A stretch of DNA of 64,000 nt, from positions 11,054,501 through 11,118,500 of the forward strand of contig BSBN01000233.1 in NCBI GenBank assembly GCA_027924645.1, written 5' to 3'. Source of the stretch: Cunninghamia lanceolata. Taxonomy: Eukaryota; Streptophyta; Pinopsida; Cupressales; Cupressaceae. The notes beneath the pieces were generated by a model. That model saw only the letters and a list, made by a program, of their open reading frames with translations. It had not been told where the DNA came from and did no database searches. Each line of letters begins with the position of its first letter. The first letter of the stretch is position 1. Of the stretch, positions 35,313-46,489 are shown piece after piece. Position numbers and translations under genes: made by a program.

Positions 35313-35330
35313 ACCCTCCTTCTAGTGCCA
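35313..35330 (-). other. Element C unit 1 primer binding site
   Basis: Minus strand TGGCACTAGAAGGAGGGT, four bases inside the LTR at 35335. The unit 2 copy (57155-57172) reads TGGCACTAGAAGGAGGGC. It starts with the obligatory TGG, but I cannot name the tRNA. Confidence 0.65.
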
Positions 35331-35334
35331 ATTC

Positions 35335-36289
35335 TGTTGATGAGTGTTTTAGCACGCAACAACACAGGTGTGATTGTTGGTTTCACACCTCTCTTGAAAA
35401 GTATCCTACCCTAGGTAAGACTACTCCAAGGATAATACAACTAGGACTTAGCTTGCTTGAAATCTCTCAGTTGGTATGTCTAGTTGTGCCTACAAGGGGT
35501 CTTACATGCAATCTACAAATTTTCAAGTTTGGGACAACAAATACACATAAACCCTTTTGTGATTTTCAGTTGATAAACAAGATAAAGTGCTGCTGAAATT
35601 CCTATTCTAATAACTAACACTGGTTTTGAAGAAAATGCAAAAGGTTAAGGTTTTTAGAAAGATCCTACGTGACATTCACAATGCACAAGTTATCTTTAGT
35701 AGACAAATACTCTAAAACTTTTAACCAGCTTCATGAGTTACCAAACTAAAATGGGTGTTACAGTGCTGCAGAAAATGGTGCTATCTTCAATGGAAGTCAA
35801 TAGATTTTTAGATCACATTCATTTGCTAAATACCCAATAAATAGTGCAACTTAACTTATGAAATGCAATTGAACTTTAGCACAAACAATCAGCCCAGACT
35901 AACTTTACATAGCTATTTACCATCAGCAAATAACTAAAAGTATGGACTTAGAGTATTTATCAGATACTACAGCAAACCATGAACATTATAAAAGCACAAC
36001 TAACTAACTATCAGAGAGAAAGAAGTGAACCATGAAAACCAAAATGAGCCAATACAAGACACAAATTCTTAAAATTACTACAGAAACTTGCTTTGCATTA
36101 CTTCAAATGGCATAGGGTCAACAATTCAGTATCAAAATCTCTCTTACAAACAAAGGAAATGGTAGCCCTTTATATAGAAAAGTAGCATACCAAGTTTTCA
36201 AATGAACAGTGGAGATTAACTCAACACCGATGGTCCAGATTACATCAATAAATAAAATTATAATAGCTTAGATCAATTCTCATATTACA
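35335..36289 (-). repeat. Element C LTR 2, shared by units 1 and 2
   Basis: Plus strand TGTTGATGAGTG to CATATTACA, 955 bases, with the same alternative end about 30 bases further on as in LTR 1. To its left is the primer site of unit 1; to its right a purine-rich tract and ORF3 of unit 2. It is therefore the 5' LTR of one unit and the 3' LTR of the next. The 196 bases from its end to the ORF3 stop show nothing else. Confidence 0.85.
36168..36177 (-). promoter_or_regulatory. Candidate TATA box in C LTR 2
   Basis: Minus strand CTATATAAAG, about 115 bases from the U3 start. LTR 3 has CTATATAAT at 58011-58019 and LTR 1 has a ruined version. Position is right for an LTR promoter with a short U3. 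Inferred from motif only. Confidence 0.45.
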
Positions 36290-36485
36290 TTTTGTCTTCT
36301 ATGAAAAAGATGAAAAACAACACCCAGATACATTGAATCTAGTCAATTTGACTAGCCAACTCAATATATTAATAGAAAAGAACATTTTAGAAGCATGAAA
36401 AAGGCAAAATAGAGTCACATTATGCCCTGAATACAACAATTTACAAATATGACGGGATTACATCCTTAGAATATTCAAAATAATA

Positions 36486-39400
36486 TCAGGATTCCTTATC
36501 TAAGTCAATTTTGTCTTCGCTAGCTAGCTTGTTACGGTAAGTCAGCCACACGTCAAGTGCAGGATTAATCTCAAATGGATCTAGATCCTTCAAATGATTT
36601 ATCCTGTAGTCAAACATCTCTAGCTCCTGACTGAACTTACTGTATATCTTTTCTATCTCTGTACCTACCTTGTGAACCGCCTTGAATTCAGCCCTGAGGT
36701 CACTTGCCTTGTCCAACCTATCCTCCATACTGAGCATGGCATCTTCAAAAATCACTTTATGTAACTTATCTTTACACTTTTTGATATCAAATGGGGCATA
36801 ATCATCGTAGGATGCCTCCTGACAATCCTTTAAAGAGTCATTGACATCATATATGATGAATCTTAGCTCCTCATCGGATGGCTTATATGCTTCTTTTATA
36901 TGCTCAAAAGTTTCTTTCCTCAAAAGCAGCTGTTGACACTATTCAACAGCCTTGGGCAGCTGATTCCTAGTCAAAATATTCTCTACAACTAGAGTCTGGG
37001 TAGGCAATTCTCTGATGCTCTTTATTTGAAAATACATATGTGAATAGTATTCATTGAAGGAGTCACACTCTTCATGCAAATATTTCAACTTCTTATACAA
37101 TTCTACTAATTTCTTATGTGCTTGAGTAGAGGCATTAATAGTTTCACACCCCATCTCAAAAACTTATAATAACTAATTTTTTGTACCTTGGGATTTGGAT
37201 CTTACCTCACCAAATATGGCCATTTCATCAGTAGACAATAAAGTGGGTATCCTACTTATATCTCCCCCTGCATCTACTGGTTTTACCAAAAACTGAAGGT
37301 AGGCACGAAGTTCTTCATTCTACTGCTTCAAATCCTTCTTGGATGTTTCATCCTTGTCCAGTTGTTCCAAAATTGATGTGACTGACTCCTTGAAATCATC
37401 CACTCTTTGAGGATGAGTGGCTAGTCCCAAATCAACTGTATATATTATGTAATCTTCTACCTTGACTTGTTCTTTTGCTGTTTCAGCTGATGGGACTGCT
37501 ATTTCTGCATTTCTTGATCCTGATTCATCCCTATAGATTCTAGACTGTGTCTTAGCCTTCTTTTGCTTCTTGGGCTTTTGAACCTGTGATAAAATATTAA
37601 TCAGATCAAGCTACATTATTTCCACCTGGGGCTCATGATATGCTATTCTACTTTGTAGCCATTCAGGTGTAGAAGATTTGTTCAACTCAGTGGCTCTGTT
37701 ACCATCAACTACAACTAGCTCTTTGGGTGACTTCCATTCTTGCTTTGGTTCTTCATTCTTTTCTGTGCTTATCTCTTCTTCCTTTTCTTCTTCTTGGCTA
37801 GGTTTTCCAAATTTTCCATTACATTTTCTTGAGCCAACTTGAAAACTTCCTCCGTCTGACCTTTATCTAGAGGACTATCAGATATATCAATGACTTCAAC
37901 ATTGACCAAAGGTTCATGAGAGTCCTTATTACTTACTTCAGTCAATATATATTTTTCCTCCTCATGTGTTGTTTTAGGCTCATGCAATCCTAACTCTGCA
38001 CATACTTTCTCAATCCCAGGTAGCATTGGTACTGCCAAAGAATCTACAGGCATTTGTGAAATAGGGACAGCTGAGGATATGGCTAGGGAACACATATTGA
38101 CTTGTGTCAGGTTAGCTAAGACGAATGATAAGGAAGAAGATATGATAAGAGGTGAAGGAAAGGGTAGTGAAGGTAGAGGAAGAGGGGGTGAAAGGATGGT
38201 AGAAATGGGAGGTAATGGTAATTAAGTAGAAGAAGTAGAAGATGTAGGTGTAGTGGTAGAGGAGGGGCATGAAATGGTGACAATGGAGGAAATAGGGCTG
38301 CTAGAGGTATTGGAAGAAATTGTCAGTGATCAGGAAGTAGCTGCAATGGTAGAGGTAAGAGAGGTGGCAGGGGATGTTTCGTGAGTTATGGAAGCTAAGG
38401 TTATGGGTGAAGCGGATGTAGCAGAGGAAGGAGTGATAGAAGGAGAAGTGGAAGTAGAAATGGTTAGGGTTGTGACAACAGTGCCCACACTTTGGGTAGT
38501 AGGAGGCTAGGCAGTTGGAGGACTAGAATCTTTTTTAGTTGTAGTATCCTCCTTACTAACTTCTTTTAATTTTACCTTCTTTTCCTTAGAGCCTTCTCCA
38601 AGACCACTTGGCATATCTCTTTTCTTGGAGGCCCTTGTCCTAGTAGAGGGAGGTTGATCTTTCTTTAGAGGAGGCCTTGCAGATGGCTTCTTCATCTTCT
38701 TCGCATTTTCAGCCAGAGATGTATGTTCCTCACTATCTGACTTCTGTCTCTCACCTGGCTCTGCTCCATTTGTGACATGGATTGGCTCATCCTCTTCTCC
38801 CCCAAAGTCCTTATCTGATTCCAATGTTGTATAAGTTAGTTAAAATCTCTGTCCTTCCAGAGAAGCCACTTGACCTCTTACCCAGGCTTTGCTCAATTTG
38901 ATAGGTTCTCTCATAACAATATCCATTGAGCTCTCTTCTATATTGGCCCAATTTGGCAATGGGATAAGCTGATGGTATTGAGCCTCCCATGGTCCTCTGA
39001 CCATAACATTTTCATCATCTTGTAGCTGGTCTGGTACTGCCATAATGTGAAACTTCTTGATAAAATCTAGAGGCAACCTTGAATGTGATTTCTTCATGAT
39101 CTCATAATCACTGGGGCAATTGGCCCAAAAATTTTCAATATGCATCTTGTGGAAGAGCTTCTTACTCATGAATCTTTCCATCACCTTATTTGGATCAAAA
39201 TGATCCCTTGCATTGTAGTAGTGTAAGTTGAGGAGTTGAAGCTCTTTAGCAGAATGCTCTGCATATGCCAAAGAAGGGCATGCATAAATTCCCTTGCCAA
39301 ACTTGATAGGAAACTGTACATTGGTTCTGTACAAGTGTTTGAGCTTCTTGGCATAGGGTATTAACTATCTAGATAGCTCTAGAAGTACTGTCTTATCATT

Positions 39401-40432
39401 GGGATACCTAGGAAGTCTGTAAGCCATCCCAGTGAAGCCTTGCACCCTTAAATATGTGAATTTCTCAAACTGGATGTACCATCTGTCATACCTACTTATT
39501 TCATTCATTGCCTTAGTGGAAATCTTCAAGGTTGTGTTACCCTACCGCATTCTGGCTATATACATTGTGAAAGCATCATTTACCCTTTTGAAATGTATCA
39601 GAGATTGAGATGAGGTCAATTGTGGGTAGCATTCATATACCTTTATCTGGGTTTGCTCATCATTCCCAACTTCACCAATCTTAGACAACCCAACATAATG
39701 ATTTCTTCTTGCCAATGCATAAACAATATAAGATGTCCACCTGAAGTATCTTTTATCCTTGAAACTGCTAAAGGCCTCATGAATGTTGTCCCTGAGGATT
39801 TGAGCCCAGTGGAACTTAGTCCCTTTCAATATGTCAATGATAATGACAAACATCCATTCCTCAAAAGTGGAGGCTATAGGTAATCCATATATCCTTCTCA
39901 AGAAAGTTACTAAGTCTCTAATTTCATCATGGAAATCACTTCTATATAGTATTCAGGGAAGTTTGATGAGAGCAGACCTTCTGCTTTTGGCCCAATTGTC
40001 ATTCATGTACTTTTTGCAACCTTCTACATCTTTGTTATAAGTTTCCTCTGATCCTTGTTTGTCTGGCATAGTCATAACCTTGTGCCAAGGAATATCAAAG
40101 GTCTCAGCTAGAGAAGGTGGACTCAAATCAGCCAAGATATCCCCACTAGTTGTTTGGATTGCTCTTTTCATTACATCATATCTATCTGCACAAGTTGCCA
40201 TAAGTTCTGCACATTGCACTGAAGTGGGGAAGGCAGCAGCTTGTGATATACCACTGTCCCTGAGTATTCTGGCCCTAGGGGTTGGGTTTGGACCGAAGAC
40301 CCTCAATCTAAAGTTATCTCAGTCTATGTGACCTAGGTCTGTATCTCCTACATCACTCCACCCAGAGTTAATCTTGGTCTCTGGAGGGATTCCTTTGAAT
40401 TCATACTTCATAGCTTGGGCTTGGGTAGTCAT
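36486..40432 (-). pseudogene. Element C unit 2 ORF3, unknown protein of about 1,315 codons
   Basis: Starts MTTQAQAMKYEFKGIPP at 40432 and ends at the stop 36486-36488. Segments: residues 1-530 globular, with FEEWMFVIIIDILKGTKFHWAQIL and WTSYIVYALARRNHYVGLSKIG; a KKMKKPSARPPLKK basic linker; a Ser/Thr/Pro-rich stretch (38500-38100, partly out of frame here); an acidic EEVFKLAQENVMENLEN helix followed by KKKKRKKR; then a helical coiled-coil-like C-terminus. Frame is kept over most of the length with one shift near 37500 and TAG stops. No family recognised. Position after pol matches env-like ORFs, but no membrane segment is visible. Confidence 0.75.
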
Positions 40433-41270
40433 TTAGTCTACAGGACCAGACCTTATAAGTTTGATACTTTGAGGAATCTTTTAACACACTTTTAAGATGA
40501 ACTTTGATAAATCTACTATTACTACTGATATACCCTTTTTTTAAAGAATCTAATGGTTCTCACTATTGCACTTACAACAATCATCATAAATACATGCAAA
40601 GGACCATTTAATGTTGCAAGAAATCCTATGAAAATTGTCATCTATGCATTACAACATTAACTCTATCATTTTGGCACTTTCCCTTTGAAAATTCTTTGAA
40701 AATTCAGTCATTTGCATGATTTGCGCTATTTTTAGGGTCATATGACCTGCAGGTAGAAAAGCGCTAAAATTAGGGTCTGCCAACCTCAGTGGGAGAAATA
40801 GACTTGTCCGACCCAAGGTTTTGCTACCATTCATGCTTTTTAATGTTTGCTCAGATTTTGATGGTTACCGACTTGCGCAGATTTTAGAGGTCACCGACCT
40901 CCATCGATTGTCAAGTCAATTGATTATGATTACTAAAAATCCTATTGATATTATTTGTATTACATTTGCGCAGGATTTGGCTTGGTCTGATATGCATGAG
41001 TTTTGGTTGCTACCGACTAGATCAGTGGGAGAGTGTTAAAGTGTGGGGTCAGATAGGATCATTTTTAGCGCAAAGCCGATGTATTGTTTCCAGTGGGTTT
41101 TTGAGACGCCACCGACTTGGTGGGGAAATTCGAGGTGTCTGACCAAGTCAGAGACAAGGTCTTTTAGCGCAAGGTCGACGCAAGGGGTTTTTAGCACAAA
41201 AGAAGCTTTCAAGGTTTGCGGGGTTTTGAGGTCCATCTGACTTAATTGGAGAAACATAACATGGGGAGGT
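40433..41270. other. Element C unit 2, non-coding upstream of ORF3, up to the D insertion
   Basis: Equivalent to 26109-26930 of unit 1. Includes the start of the fossil plus-strand LTR (TGTTAAAGTG at 41034). Interrupted by D after GAGGT at 41270. No ORF. Confidence 0.65.
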
Positions 41271-42359
41271 TGTTGATAACTGAGAGGGGGGGTGAATCAG
41301 TTATGCTAATTATTTCTTCTTTTGAACTTTCTTATTAATCAAAGCATCATTGAATCAAACAAACAAACATTACCATGAAATGAGAAACACATGACACAGT
41401 ATTTTTGACGTGGAAACCCGGTTAAGGGAGAAAACCACGGGGTGATTAACCCAAAGATTATTCTCTGTTAAAAGAATAAGGAATTACAAAAATGGCACTT
41501 GCCAATTAGGGCTCACTGCCCGAGCACACTGCTCACAAGAGGCACACTGCCTACAAAGAGACACACTGTCTACAAAAGAATGTTATATAGTACTTGAACT
41601 GATTGAAAGCATCTATATATGCTGGAGTTTAGTTCCGGTTAGGCTCAGTACACTGATCTGCTGCACTTCATCTTTCCTCTGATCTTTAATCTGCTTTCCT
41701 TTCACATACTGGATCTTTCTTACTACTTCTACTCTGCTCTTTCCTTGTTCCCTTATACACTTCTGCTTCAACACCTCTCACAGCAAAATTCATCCTCTAT
41801 ATATATCCGCACTAATGATTTTATTATCTTTCTAGTCGGCACCCGGAATAGTTTATCTTCACACAAACTTTGATTTGTCAGCTGAATCCTTGCATATCAA
41901 GTAATGCGGATCAAGCATATACTTGTAGATATCATTAATCATGTCGGCCAAACATGATTCATGCCTTCACAACCTTTACCAACAACAGTAACAGATCTGG
42001 AAAATAGTCTGATGCTCTGTCAGTCAGTTCTTCCTCTGTTCTCACTGTCTCTCAGGAATCCGGTACTCAACTATTCATATCTTTTTCTTTGTCCACCACC
42101 GGAGGCTAAATCCTTGGAAGATACTACTCAAGGTAGTCCTTTTGACTTCCCCAAAACTGCACTGCACCAAGACACTCCCTTTGAGAGGTCCGAACCAATC
42201 TGTCGGACCTTGCCACATGCTCTATTCTTGTTCACCGGACCACAACAGTCTTCATTCTGACTTCCGGTAGAGGCACACCATGACTTGCGGATATGTGGGA
42301 TGACCTTTGTTGCCATCAATAACAACAACCATGAATCCATATAGTGTCTCTTGCCAACA
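41271..42359 (-). repeat. Element D 3' LTR
   Basis: Plus strand TGTTGATAACTGAGAGG to CTCTTGCCAACA, 1,089 bases. Almost identical to 47659-48747. Short ORFs in it (for example 41961-42260) occur in both LTRs but have no coding character. Confidence 0.96.
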
Positions 42360-42516
42360 ATCTCCCCCTTTGGCATTGATGGCAACACTTAGTGAAAAAA
42401 TGACTAAGTGTTTACACTATGCTCCCCCTTGGCTGATGCTCTAACTTTATATACAATTTCCAGAACTCCCCCTTAGTTGGATTCCTCATTTTTCACTGTT
42501 CCTTACTCCCCCTTTG
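42360..42516 (-). other. Element D polypurine tract and three further copies
   Basis: Minus strand AAAGGGGGAGAT (42360-42371) abuts the 3' LTR. Related AAGGGGGAG tracts follow at 42421-42430, 42465-42473 and 42505-42515. Sireviruses are known for multiple polypurine tracts upstream of the 3' LTR, which supports a Sirevirus origin. Otherwise 42360-42591 is non-coding. Confidence 0.8.
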
Positions 42517-42591
42517 ACATCAATGGCAAAGGGTAGGGTCCGCACACCAAAATTTTCAAAAATTTACTATACTTAGCCGTATGTTACATAC

Positions 42592-45500
42592 TCACATGAA
42601 CTGAAGAATGTCTGCAAAGGATGTCTTCAATTGGATCAGTTCTGTAGCCCAACTTTGCTTCATTCTATCCAAAATTGAAATGTGACCACTCAACAAAAAT
42701 GCAAAAGCTTCTGCCCTCTTGAGATCTGTCGGATCATTTGTTTGGGCGGTAGTCTGAGCATCACTGATGGCCTCATGCATAGTTTCTAACTTAGGGATTA
42801 TAATCCTTCTAAGTTCTCCCATCCGGTTAGTTATATTCTTCCTTTCCTTCTCAAAGTTCTTTATTGCATTTGTGATTGCAATAGTTTGACATTCTTGATT
42901 TACTATGGAGGAAGAGAGAGGATCAAAACTTTGAGACAGACTTTGTAGTTTGTCATGTTCCTCTTTTATTTTCTTGTCAATGTCTGCTGTTGCCCTTGAC
43001 CAGGAGATGCAAAATTTGTAGATGTCACCGCCATCCTTAAGAGCATTTTCTAAGCTCTTTATTCCAATACTCATATTTCTCCTATCATTAGAAATTAATC
43101 CTAGTACTTCTGAAAATCTCTTATCTAAAAATTCCTTCCGGACCTTTTCTTCAACTGATTTTTCTAGAGAATCAAATGTGTATCAACACTGCTGACTAAG
43201 GTTTTGAGATTACCGGAAGAGGAGGCTGTCGGATCTATCTAGACTGATGGCATAATCTTTTCAAGCACTCAGGAAGTAGCCTCTATCAACTCACAGTCTT
43301 CCATATGAGACTTTAGGAGTTTTTCATTTGCTTTAGCATTTGCAAATGTAGCTATCTTCATTGTTTGTACCGGAGAGAGGTAGTCAAAGTTGAATGGACC
43401 TTTTAGAAGCTCCAGTTCATCAATCTCTATTGTTTCCTGGCTCAAAAACTTTTGAACAGTTTGTGCAGTGTCTCTTGCCGGAGACAGATGTTTCTTTTCT
43501 TCTGCAGCTTTGTCCTTTGGAGTCTTTACATTCTTCCCACTTTCAGTTGTGGTTTTCTCCGTTGGAATCTTCTCTTTCTCTGCATCCTTGGTGCTATCAA
43601 CCTCTTTTTCTTTTACTGCTGCTTCCTTCTCCTGTAATTTCTCTTCTTCTTGGGATCTGGAGACTGTAGGAGAAGCGGGAGAAGAGATGTTAGTCTGTTC
43701 AAGGGGCACTTCTTCCGGAGCAGATGATTCCAAGTCCACAGCTGTTTCTGCACCTAAGTCCTCTACAACAGGAAGATTAAACCTTTTGAAGGCCTTTCGG
43801 AGGATTTCTTTTGTCTCTATGGCTACCTTGTCAGTCTCTCCAAGCATGAGTTGATTCATTCTTGCTTTACTCCTGAACTCATCTTTGCAGTCCTTGAAAA
43901 TTATGTTCATTGTCTTGGGATCAATTTGAGGATATAGCTGAATAGCTATCTGCTCCCGGATCTCAAGATCTTTTGCCTGAGCATTATTCTTTCTTATTTC
44001 TAATTCCTTTTCTAGGCTTTTAGGAATTAGAGATATGTTCTCAATGAAAGCCTTATTGTATATGTTCAAATACTTGACTGTGGCTTCCTGCAGAATCTTT
44101 TGGTCAGCCTCATTGTAGTCATCATAGAATTCAGTCATTGGTTGAAGGTTTCCATCCACCGTGACTGACTTGATTACACTCTCTAGAGACAGGGTGGGCT
44201 TTTCAACAACTACCTCTACCATTTCTTCCTTGTCTTGGCCTGTGGAGGGTTTACCGGATCCTTTCTTCTTCTGCTTCTTTATTTCTTTTACTCCCTCATC
44301 TGACTCAGTTTCCTCTTCATCTTTTTGTCTTTCATAAGCCCTTGAGGCTTTTGTCTTAGATCTTTTACCGGATGTCTGGGCTTCCGGTTTTGAGCTTTTG
44401 GTTCTGACAGGTGTGGATCCTTTTGATGATCTGGTCCGGGTTGAGGTTTCCACCGGAGCACTTTTCTTGCTTTTCTTTTCTGCCTCTTTCTTTTCTTCCT
44501 CAGCCTTTCTTGTCTTTTCCCGGTTGGCATCAAGTGCCTCCTTTGGGATGCCTAGGCCTTGAGCAATATGCACTACTTCTTTTCTCACCTTCCTCTTTAT
44601 CTCAGGTTCCCTAAGTTCTACATGGATCTTCACACTCAGCTCCTCAAAGGTTCCAAACCTTTCTACCTTTGGATCTTTGGGCTGACTTAGCATGTGTTGA
44701 ACATGCAGCTCCACTATCTGTTCATCCACTTCATACCCCATGGGCATGATCCACACAGTTCTTGGTTCTACTGCCTCTATTAGACACTGATCTATTTCTA
44801 CCATGAAGCATACTGTGTCTTTGTACTTTTCAACAAGGGATTGGGGTATTCTTTCTCTTGCATGCATCATGCTTTGGAAGTTCTTGAAATATCCCCATAG
44901 AGCTATTTTTCTTGCTTTAGCATCCCCAAGTCCATGCAAATAATCTCTGATTTGGATGGCAACCGGTCTGTCATTCTGCCATATCCATCCACTGGATCTG
45001 GGAAGCTCATTCATGTAATAAAAGAAGAGACAAAGGATCAAGTTGCCATACTTGAAGGAGTTTTTCTTGTCCTTCTTGATCTTCTGCAGATTTCAAAAAG
45101 TTAGTTTACAAGGAGCTCACACAAGTCATAGTCTGCATTCTCCTTTAGCATTTGATAGGCTATGTAAATTGCAGTTCCCGGTACTAAATTTTCCCTACTG
45201 GAGTGATAGATCTTGTAACCTATTATTATAGATGCAAATTTGACATCTGGTTCAGTGATGTCTTCAACTGTCATAGCTCTCTTGTCAAACTTAGATCCGG
45301 TTGCATCACTAACTGTCTGATTTTTAATAGACTTGAGAACAGGTAATCCACCGGATGAGTGCAGACTGGTTACTGCCCTAATTGCATCTTTGGTGATCTT
45401 GAAGGGCTTGTTCAACCATAGAAAGTTGTCATGCACTCTGCTTAGTACATACCGGACCCATTCATCTTCTTCAAAACAGGGGAAATGGATGCACTGTGCA

Positions 45501-45766
45501 AAGTTCTTATCCTGGATGGCTTCGTACTGTGGTTTAATCTCAAAGGAGTCATCTATCAACTGTTTGTGATAGATATCCACCAATTTTGAATCCCCAAAGT
45601 CTTCAAAATTTGCATGAATGTAAACCCTAATGTCCTCCGTATGTAATACACCATGTGGAACACTAGAGAAGGCTCCTAGTGGATCTACCTCCAAAGATTT
45701 GTATGGATGTTTCTTGAATGTGGGACGAGGTCTATCAGAGATCTTAACTATATTTGGAGTAGCCAT
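42592..45766 (-). pseudogene. Element D ORF2, unknown protein of about 1,060 residues (two frameshifts)
   Basis: Begins MATPNIVKISDRPRPTF at 45766. Three open segments follow: 45766-45101 (221 aa), 45041-43269 (590 aa) and 43074-42592 (160 aa). One frame change lies near 45095 in a T-rich run, the other near 43170 with two or three stops around it. Residues 1-400 look globular (FLWLNKPFKITKDAIRAV; LVPGTAIYIAYQMLKENADY; SGWIWQNDRPVAIQIRDYL). A Lys/Ser-rich linker with nuclear-signal-like clusters (SKKSAPVETSTRTRSSKGS, KEIKKQKKKGSGKP) leads to acidic and coiled-coil-like segments. No protease, RT or integrase motif. It occupies the place of pol. I do not recognise a family; the layout resembles C ORF3. 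Nearly intact, so selection may have acted until recently. Confidence 0.78.
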
Positions 45767-46489
45767 TTTTTAAAGATTTGCAATGAGATATTGAAAATGA
45801 AAAATACCTTGTGCGCCTTCGGTTATACAGAGTAGTTGGATTGATTTCTGTATGTAGTAACTTCTGCAAGTGATCTTCGGTGAACTTGATGAATTTAGTC
45901 GCAGAGCTCTGCTTTTCACTTCTTCTTGGGTGTGGAATGATCAAGTGATTATTGAGAAATCCCTTATATTGTTTCGCAAACCCTAATATCTGTTTGCAAT
46001 AAATGCTCGACCTACATTATTCTGGTTTGCCTTATCCGGATAGCTTGGAGTACTGAATCAGTCTTGATCTATGAACATCATGCAGATCTTCCAATCATGA
46101 ACAAATCAAGATGACACATTACAAGAATATCCCAAACACTCTATCCAATCCGCAGAATAAGACAATGCACTTCCGGATTTGTCCAGACCTTTTGTAATCT
46201 TTTGTCATTCCGGAGCATCTTCCAGAATAGGTCTTACTTAATTGATCACAACTTCTTCATATCTTCATGCGGACCTCTGAAATCTTATCTGGATCATCTC
46301 AAGACTTATATCTACAAACCCTTTGCTCCACATCTTGTGCCACATCAGGCATCACTTGATTGGCTGGGGGAACAGGATTTTCTTTGAGTCTCCCCCTGAG
46401 TCAGAGCTCACTTTTTAATTTCTGGAAGGAATGTCAGCACCAGAGTCTGGTGCGGATCCAACCTCTACATTCTCTGAACTTTTCTTCAC
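45767..46489. other. Element D spacer between ORF1 and ORF2
   Basis: No ORF of substance. Just after the ORF1 stop another AGGGGGAGA purine tract occurs (minus strand, near 46391-46400). It could mark where the pol region was lost, but that is a guess. Confidence 0.6.

Noticed and set aside
36486..40432. ORF3 as an envelope gene
   Set aside because: Only its position fits. No signal peptide, fusion peptide or membrane anchor is visible in any of the three copies.
41961..42260. 99-aa plus-strand ORF, repeated at 48349-48648
   Set aside because: It is repeated because it lies in the two LTRs of D; it is on the strand opposite to the element and has no family resemblance.
43394..43854. Plus-strand hydrophobic ORFs opposite D ORF2
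   Set aside because: They are antisense shadows of the Lys/Glu-rich ORF2 codons, which read as Phe, Leu and Ser in reverse.
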